DNA from: a virus
Reading direction: 5' to 3' (one strand)
Length of the DNA: 41,908 nucleotides
IMG/VR virus record: IMGVR_UViG_3300020122_000282
Location: 1-41,908 of that record
Positions 37,840 through 41,908 of the stretch are shown one piece after another. The translations under genes were made by a program, and so were the position numbers. Positions within the stretch are counted from its first letter, which is position 1; each line of letters starts with the position of its first letter. The notes below the pieces were generated by a model, which made no database searches, was not told the DNA's origin, and saw only the letters and a program-made list of their open reading frames with translations.

Positions 37840-38286
37840 TTACAAGGCGCGAATAAAGATCTTATTCGACACCGTGCCGGATGCGGCGCTTGACACAATC
37901 GACTGTGCCAAGATCGCATAGATCGGCTGTAATGTAATCGAAGTATTGCTCGCCAGGGTCGTGAGCACCGAGCTGAAATAGCTCTGGCCCGCCACGGGCA
38001 CCAGGGGGTTCCCCGTATCCTGCGAGGTGTTGGTTTGAAACACGATCGAGGTGCTGCGATAACCATAGACCTGTACGAGCCCAAAGGCTCCCGAGGCGAT
38101 GGCCTTATCGCAGACGCCCACGAAGGAGAACTCATTGCCGGTCGCCACCGAGCGCACCTTTACGCCATCGATTGAGGCGCTCGCCAGTTCCCACTGGACG
38201 CACTGATCGACGATGAGCGTCCCGTTGCTTTGGACTACGAGAAATACTTTCTCCGGATCGGACCGATTAACACGCTGGAATATCAT
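37840..38286 (-). CDS. Putative capsid decoration/accessory protein
   Basis: A protein of 148 residues with AAGGAG before ATG 38286. It is a beta-rich, Ser/Thr/Val-rich protein with two cysteines. It starts 59 bases after the capsid stop. Size, composition and place right after the major capsid gene match small decoration or head-fibre proteins. No enzyme motif. It has its own leader with two small palindromes. Confidence 0.6.
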   Translation of the reverse strand: MIFQRVNRSDPEKVFLVVQSNGTLIVDQCVQWELASASIDGVKVRSVATGNEFSFVGVCDKAIASGAFGLVQVYGYRSTSIVFQTNTSQDTGNPLVPVAGQSYFSSVLTTLASNTSITLQPIYAILAQSIVSSAASGTVSNKIFIRAL

Positions 38287-38299
38287 GGCTACTCCTTTT

Positions 38300-38326
38300 T
38301 GTCACTGACACGTTCCATATGGAACG
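38300..38326 (-). promoter_or_regulatory. Palindromes in the capsid-decoration intergenic space
   Basis: TGTCACTGACA (38,300-38,310) and the hairpin CGTTCC-ATAT-GGAACG (38,311-38,326) lie back to back after the capsid stop. They have no strong U-run, so they may stabilise the capsid message or be a protein site, not a terminator. Confidence 0.5.
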
Positions 38327-38345
38327 CCGTTGTGTTAGGCCGCCA

Positions 38346-39509
38346 TTACGACGTAATGGACTGGCTGATGTTGTACTGCACCCCCAGCTTGCGCCGGTTA
38401 TTGATGCCCATGGCCCCCATCCACAAGATCTGCGCCACCTTGGCATCCTGGTCTTGAGGACGCACAAACGGTGTCGTAATGAAATCCGTTTGGCTATCGG
38501 TCACGAACTCCATGGCGTCCGAATTGATGAAGTAATTCGTATCCACGGTGAACGTGCCGATGGCATCGGGAACACTCGCGGTCGTTTGCGCATCCGGCAC
38601 GACTTCGTCCCAGAAGTAGACCGCGCCACGGAACTTGAGCATGTCGGTCGGGAAGATGCCCGTGCCGCCCAGGATGTCGATGGTCTTTTTATCATCCACG
38701 ACATACCGCTCTTGATTCCGCAATCCATTCCAATAGGTCTCCCAGGCTTTTTGCGAGCCCACGATGAGATCGGGATAGCCCCCGACCCCTTTGGAACAGA
38801 GGTTATAAACATTCGACATTTCACGAAAGTAGCCCGCCCAGGTCGTGGCAGAGGAGGACACCGACTGATTCTGCCACCAGGTATAGGTACTGCCATTGAT
38901 GTTCCCCACGCTCACGGACCGTGAAGCGGTCGCATCGATCAGCACGGGGAATGGCAGCGGCCCGACGGCGCCGCTATCCATGGAGCCCACTTTCGCAAAG
39001 AACTGCCCGGTTGTGGAGGACGACGTAATGCGTCCCGCCACGATGCAGTTATTCAGCAACTCCCGCAAACTCACTTCGGCTTGCATCGTCTTTGCTTCGA
39101 GGAGATTCAGAATCCGAGCCTTCCCGCTATTCTGCCGCTCTTCCTTCCGGCTGATCGCAATGCTCGTGGAGATCTGCGACCAGGAAAAGAAGGCGGAGGT
39201 GATGCCGTCCTGCGGCGTGGTGTTCAACAGCCCGTAGGAGCTGTAAATATCCGCCGTGGTGTTCTGGAGATACATGAGCGGGACTTGGACCCGCTCGCCG
39301 CCGTCCTGCTTGCGCATGCGGCCTTTACTATCCAACCAGGCAAGGACCCGATTGCTGCGCGTAATGTTATCGCGCAACTTGGGTTCCACCGCCCGGAGTG
39401 TGGTCGTGAGTAGGGCGTCAAAGTTATCGGTCAATGTGGAGGGGATTTGCCCCGCCTCATTGCCCCAGAGCCATACGCCCCATGCCCACATGGTTTTGAA
39501 GCAGTCCAT
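38346..39509 (-). CDS. Major capsid protein
   Basis: A protein of 387 residues with AAGGAG before ATG 39509. It follows the scaffold gene. It is rich in Ser, Thr and Asn, and carries a helical, charged region (S-R-K-E-E-R-Q-N-S-G-K-A then L-L-E-A-K-T-M-Q-A-E) that looks like an HK97-type spine helix, and later G-T-G-I-F-P-T-D-M-L-K-F and R-K-L-G-V-Q-Y-N. This fits the capsid group of many podovirus-like phages. No cleavage motif is evident. The fold is inferred from pattern and position. Confidence 0.78.
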   Translation of the reverse strand: MDCFKTMWAWGVWLWGNEAGQIPSTLTDNFDALLTTTLRAVEPKLRDNITRSNRVLAWLDSKGRMRKQDGGERVQVPLMYLQNTTADIYSSYGLLNTTPQDGITSAFFSWSQISTSIAISRKEERQNSGKARILNLLEAKTMQAEVSLRELLNNCIVAGRITSSSTTGQFFAKVGSMDSGAVGPLPFPVLIDATASRSVSVGNINGSTYTWWQNQSVSSSATTWAGYFREMSNVYNLCSKGVGGYPDLIVGSQKAWETYWNGLRNQERYVVDDKKTIDILGGTGIFPTDMLKFRGAVYFWDEVVPDAQTTASVPDAIGTFTVDTNYFINSDAMEFVTDSQTDFITTPFVRPQDQDAKVAQILWMGAMGINNRRKLGVQYNISQSITS

Positions 39510-39520
39510 GGGGTCTCCTT

Positions 39521-40396
39521 TTAGTCGTACCGTGCGCCTTTGGCTTCGAGCTGCTCAATCGCCGCACGGCCCGCAATCTGCACCGCGTCCCGGATGGAGC
39601 GCGATTTCATAATGCGGTCGGTCACATTGTTTTCCACTCGTTGTCCGGCTCCGCCGCGCCCGTTCACCCGGTTCTGGGCCGCGGCGCCCATCCGCTCGAT
39701 CGCCTGACTGGTGGCGGCGGCTTCACCCGTCGCTAAGCGATAGAGTAATTGGAGCTTGCTGCCAAAGACCGGATGCCGAAGGGCTGGCGATTCCAGAAAC
39801 GTCAAGACATCAGCCATTTCGTCTTCATGCTCTTCCCATCCTGGCGGCAATTGCTCAGCTAAGGAGTCCCATTCGCTCGCGCGCGTGGAGACTTGCTGCT
39901 CTTGCAATTGCTGGAGATAGGGCTGCATGGCGAGCTGTTGCGCCTGCCAAAAACTCTTGGCCTGCCCTTCGGCCATCCATTGCAGCTCCGGAGCCAGATT
40001 CGCTTTGAACGCCTGCACGAACTCCGGCGGCGGCGTCGAACTGTTTGCAGGCATTGCTTGCGGCTGGGCCGTAGCCGATTGCTGTGACAGCTCGTTCGCA
40101 TACTGCTGGAGAATCTGTCGGCGCACCGCGGGGTCGGTATTGAAGCGGTCCACCAAGTCGGCCTTTTCACGCCAGCCGGAGGCTTGTTGCATCCGTTTCG
40201 TATACGCGCCCTGCATCTTCTTCCACTGGACTTGGAGTTCCGGTGAAAGGGTTTTGGGATCAAAGAAGGTCTCCTGCTGTGGCGCAGGTTCCGCACCTTC
40301 GGCGGGGGCAGTCGAGCCAGCGTCAGCGGGTGCGGTCTCCGTTGCCGGATCAGCCACCTGTTCTAATGCCGTCGTACTGTTCGGTTCATCAGGCAT
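39521..40396 (-). CDS. Scaffold protein
   Basis: I take ATG 40396 (291 residues), whose GGAGG ribosome-binding site lies between the terminator and the start; the TTG at 40408 would put the site inside the gene. The N-terminal 60 residues are acidic and Ala/Pro/Glu-rich. The middle is helical, Gln- and Trp-rich (W-K-K-M-Q-G-A-Y-T-K-R-M), and the C-terminus is a basic helix (V-T-D-R-I-M-K-S-R-S-I-R-D-A), the end that usually binds capsid. It precedes the capsid gene, as expected. Confidence 0.8.
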   Translation of the reverse strand: MPDEPNSTTALEQVADPATETAPADAGSTAPAEGAEPAPQQETFFDPKTLSPELQVQWKKMQGAYTKRMQQASGWREKADLVDRFNTDPAVRRQILQQYANELSQQSATAQPQAMPANSSTPPPEFVQAFKANLAPELQWMAEGQAKSFWQAQQLAMQPYLQQLQEQQVSTRASEWDSLAEQLPPGWEEHEDEMADVLTFLESPALRHPVFGSKLQLLYRLATGEAAATSQAIERMGAAAQNRVNGRGGAGQRVENNVTDRIMKSRSIRDAVQIAGRAAIEQLEAKGARYD

Positions 40397-40410
40397 ACAT
40401 GCCTCCAAAT

Positions 40411-40448
40411 AAAAAAGCCCTGCCCTCTCCAGAAGGAGAGCACAGGGC
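40411..40448 (-). terminator. Rho-independent terminator before the scaffold gene
   Basis: GCCCTG/CAGGGC and CCTCTCC/GGAGAG stems (14 bases each with a two-base mismatch) around the AGAA loop are followed on the minus strand by six U residues and a U-rich tail. This is a strong intrinsic terminator for leftward transcription. It ends two bases before the TTTGGAGG leader of the scaffold gene, leaving no space for a promoter between. Confidence 0.88.
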
Positions 40449-40472
40449 CTCGTGATAAACGGTCGGCCTAAC

Positions 40473-40637
40473 TTAGTTCATCGATTTGAGAATGCGGCTA
40501 TGCTCCATTGCTTCATAACTCTCAATGCGTCCACTATTGAAATTCAGCTTGATTTGTCCCGTCAAGCCTTGTGACTGATATTTCCAGATCCGATCAATCA
40601 CATTCTTCGGCAAATCGAGCACCAAGACATCATTCAT
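40473..40637 (-). CDS. Small protein before the terminator (54 aa)
   Basis: Three ATGs occur in a row; the third (40637) has AAGG at the best distance. The product is a helical/beta mix: a hydrophobic first strand (V-L-V-L-D-L-P), R-I-W-K-Y, then I-K-L-N-F-N-S-G and a C-terminal helix. It is the last gene before the terminator. No family recognised. Confidence 0.55.
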   Translation of the reverse strand: MNDVLVLDLPKNVIDRIWKYQSQGLTGQIKLNFNSGRIESYEAMEHSRILKSMN

Positions 40638-40797
40638 CATCATCCTTGCCCATTTCTTCTTCTGATATTGGAGTAATGCCCCACCACTGACAACTCTTGG
40701 CATAGTCCTCATAGGATGGGAATGAAATCCAATCAGGTTCTTCAGTGCCGGAGGTGCATGCTTGATAGGCTTGCATCATCTTCTGAAGATCATTCAT
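40630..40797 (-). CDS. Small acidic protein (55 aa)
   Basis: ATG overlaps the upstream stop as ATGA. It has a short N-terminal helix, aromatic residues in the middle (D-W-I-S-F, Q-W-W-G), and a strongly acidic end (E-E-E-M-G-K-D-D-D-E). Its end overlaps the next gene. Function unknown. Confidence 0.55.
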   Translation of the reverse strand: MNDLQKMMQAYQACTSGTEEPDWISFPSYEDYAKSCQWWGITPISEEEMGKDDDE

Positions 40798-40985
40798 TTC
40801 TTCTCCGTCATCCGCTGCTTCAGGCTCTTATGGCGATCCGCCGCAAACTCCGCCGGCGTATGCGTGGCACCGCTCTTCAGATTCTTCGCCTCATTCACCT
40901 TACCGCCCGGCGTGAAATGGAGACGGATCTTTTTGCCCGAGGGTTCGGTTTTCACTCGATATCGTCCGCCGCCCGGAATCGGCAT
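40794..40985 (-). CDS. Small basic protein (63 aa)
   Basis: ATG 40985 lies inside the end of the upstream gene (86-base overlap). The product is Lys/Gly/Thr-rich with a beta start (R-Y-R-V-K-T-E-P and I-R-L-H-F-T) and a helical, basic end (R-H-K-S-L-K-Q-R-M). ATGA-coupled to the next gene. No family recognised. Confidence 0.55.
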   Translation of the reverse strand: MPIPGGGRYRVKTEPSGKKIRLHFTPGGKVNEAKNLKSGATHTPAEFAADRHKSLKQRMTEKK

Positions 40986-41211
40986 GGCCGACCTCCTCCT
41001 CCAATTGGGCCAACTCCTGCTTTTTCTGGCGCAAGGTGAGCTGCGCAATCAACTTCGCGGAATCGACCTCCTCGTTGCACTGCGCACAACGATAGAGCGC
41101 CGGCGTCGCCACCGTCCCACTCCCATTCGTCCAGCGCAGGGCAATCATTTGCACAAACTTTTCGCTCCCGCAGGCACAGGCCAGATTGCTCCAGGTATTC
41201 ATTTGATTCAT
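40900..41211 (-). CDS. Zinc-ribbon protein with helical tail (103 aa)
   Basis: ATGA-coupled to the FmdB-like gene upstream. C-A-C-G near residue 12-15 and C-A-Q-C near 42-45 form a zinc ribbon; a charged helix follows (L-R-Q-K-K-Q-E-L-A-Q-L-E-E-E). The last 30 residues run through the start of the next gene in another frame and may be real or a late stop. Function unknown. Confidence 0.6.
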   Translation of the reverse strand: MNQMNTWSNLACACGSEKFVQMIALRWTNGSGTVATPALYRCAQCNEEVDSAKLIAQLTLRQKKQELAQLEEEVGHADSGRRTISSENRTLGQKDPSPFHAGR

Positions 41212-41576
41212 AGCGACTCCACCGCCTTGCGGAAGGCGTCTTTCAAATCGTGAGGGGATTCTCTTCTCGCATCCAAGGCTCGGCGCGTCTTGTTATACAG
41301 CAAATCGTCGGTCGTGGCATTCACCACGCCATACTGCTTTTCCAGTTTCTTCAATTGGGCCTTGCTGGTGACATATTGCGGCGTATCCGTCAGATTCTCA
41401 ATCCAGCGCCCGCGCCCTTCCTCGAACCAGAGTGCCGGAGCGCTGGGGGCAATGATTTTCGGCATTCGTCGTCCACAGTATTGACATTTCCAACAGACTG
41501 GAGAACTCTGAAATGTCGGAGAATAATGATCCTCCTGATTGAGACAATTTTCACAGCGATAGACAAAAATAGGCAT
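41208..41576 (-). CDS. FmdB-like zinc-ribbon protein
   Basis: A protein of 122 residues coupled by TAATG to the repeat protein. The N-terminus M-P-I-F-V-Y-R-C-E-N-C begins exactly like FmdB-family zinc ribbons, with a second pair at C-Q-Y-C (after a W-K), then a basic Lys-Leu-rich helical tail. FmdB-like proteins are small putative regulators, and phages carry them widely. A role in transcription control is possible. The tail is longer than usual. Confidence 0.72.
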   Translation of the reverse strand: MPIFVYRCENCLNQEDHYSPTFQSSPVCWKCQYCGRRMPKIIAPSAPALWFEEGRGRWIENLTDTPQYVTSKAQLKKLEKQYGVVNATTDDLLYNKTRRALDARRESPHDLKDAFRKAVESL

Positions 41577-41908
41577 TAGTGCCCCACTCCCATCGTCAAG
41601 AGACGGTGGTCGGTGCGCTTTGGCTTCGGCGGATCAATCAAGCCCAAGGACGAATCGAGCCAGCCGAATTCGTCATAGGGAATCAGGCGGGTATCTAATT
41701 GGGTGCGATCCGCCGTCCGATAACTGCCGGCCAATTGCGCAAAGGCCGGTTGCCAGATTTGCAAGAGTGGATCGAGCCGAAACACTTCCCAGCCCGTGGT
41801 CTGTTGCGAGGGACTATAATTCACGTCCAGCAGTTGCCGGTCTCGCGTCCGATAGGACGAGGCCAATTGCGCATGGACCGCACTTTGCTGTTGGATGGGC
41901 AGTGTGAG
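41576..41908 (-). CDS. Tandem-repeat protein, C-terminal part (continues from 1-979)
   Basis: The frame enters from the right edge and stops with TAA overlapping the FmdB-like start (TAATG). It is the 3' end of the protein that begins at 979. It carries the last two repeat motifs (S-Y-R-T-R-D and S-Y-R-T-A-D) and a basic end with P-K-P-K-R-T. An internal ATG at 41,866 is not the true start. Confidence 0.85.
   Translation of the reverse strand, partial: LTLPIQQQSAVHAQLASSYRTRDRQLLDVNYSPSQQTTGWEVFRLDPLLQIWQPAFAQLAGSYRTADRTQLDTRLIPYDEFGWLDSSLGLIDPPKPKRTDHRLLTMGVGH
41782..41908. repeat. Terminal direct repeat, right copy
   Basis: Identical to bases 1-127. It lies inside the tandem-repeat protein gene, whose reading frame continues unbroken across it, so the join is real. 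Confidence 0.95.

Noticed and set aside
1-41908. tRNA genes, CRISPR arrays, integrase and polymerases
   Set aside because: I looked for cloverleaf-like clusters, spaced repeats and the relevant protein motifs and saw none; a dedicated scan could still find a weak tRNA.

Overview
The window is one complete, circular genome of a tailed double-stranded DNA bacteriophage, opened at an arbitrary point. The first 127 bases are repeated exactly as the last 127, so the circle is 41,781 bp. An overlap of exactly 127 looks like an assembler k-mer rather than a biological terminal repeat. A portal, terminase, capsid, scaffold, tail fibre, endolysin and injection-type proteins place it in Caudoviricetes. 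No tape measure, sheath or tail tube is visible, and the connector, hub and ejection-like genes suggest a short-tailed (podovirus-like) particle. The host is probably Gram-negative with an exosortase system, because the phage carries a PEP-CTERM protein. I see no DNA or RNA polymerase, integrase, tRNA or CRISPR array, so replication and transcription must rely on the host.

Layout. A control region at about 12.1-12.46 kb fires in both directions. Rightwards (12.47-22.44 kb, plus strand) runs the early operon. It holds a replication-initiator-like protein, a GIY-YIG nuclease, a ribbon-helix-helix regulator, a cytosine methyltransferase, a Cas4-like exonuclease, a probable annealing protein, a PD-(D/E)XK-type nuclease and many tiny genes, mostly coupled by ATGA overlaps. 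It ends with two exported proteins, one of them the PEP-CTERM protein. A 2.0-kb IS1595-family element with a passenger membrane-protein gene (14,230-16,226) is inserted in this operon and has broken a small gene.

Leftwards (12.1 kb down through 1, across the junction, and on from 41.8 to 22.44 kb, minus strand) runs the late region. In order it has a possible regulator, a possible anti-CBASS sponge, small-terminase candidates and a large terminase split into separate ATPase and nuclease genes with two small genes between them. Next come the portal, a set of Fn3, beta-helix, LamG and repeat proteins, and zinc-ribbon genes. A terminator sits directly before the scaffold and capsid genes. A sugar- and methyl-transferase cassette follows, then the head-tail and tail-hub genes, ejection-like proteins, tail fibre, and the lysis genes. 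The two operons meet head-on, sharing the four bases CTAG as both stop codons.

The items most worth a second look are the split terminase, the PEP-CTERM protein, the Fn3 protein whose first strand lies at its C-terminus with a matching tail on its neighbour, the tandem-repeat protein hidden by the contig ends, the glycosyl/methyltransferase cassette, and the IS1595 element with cargo.
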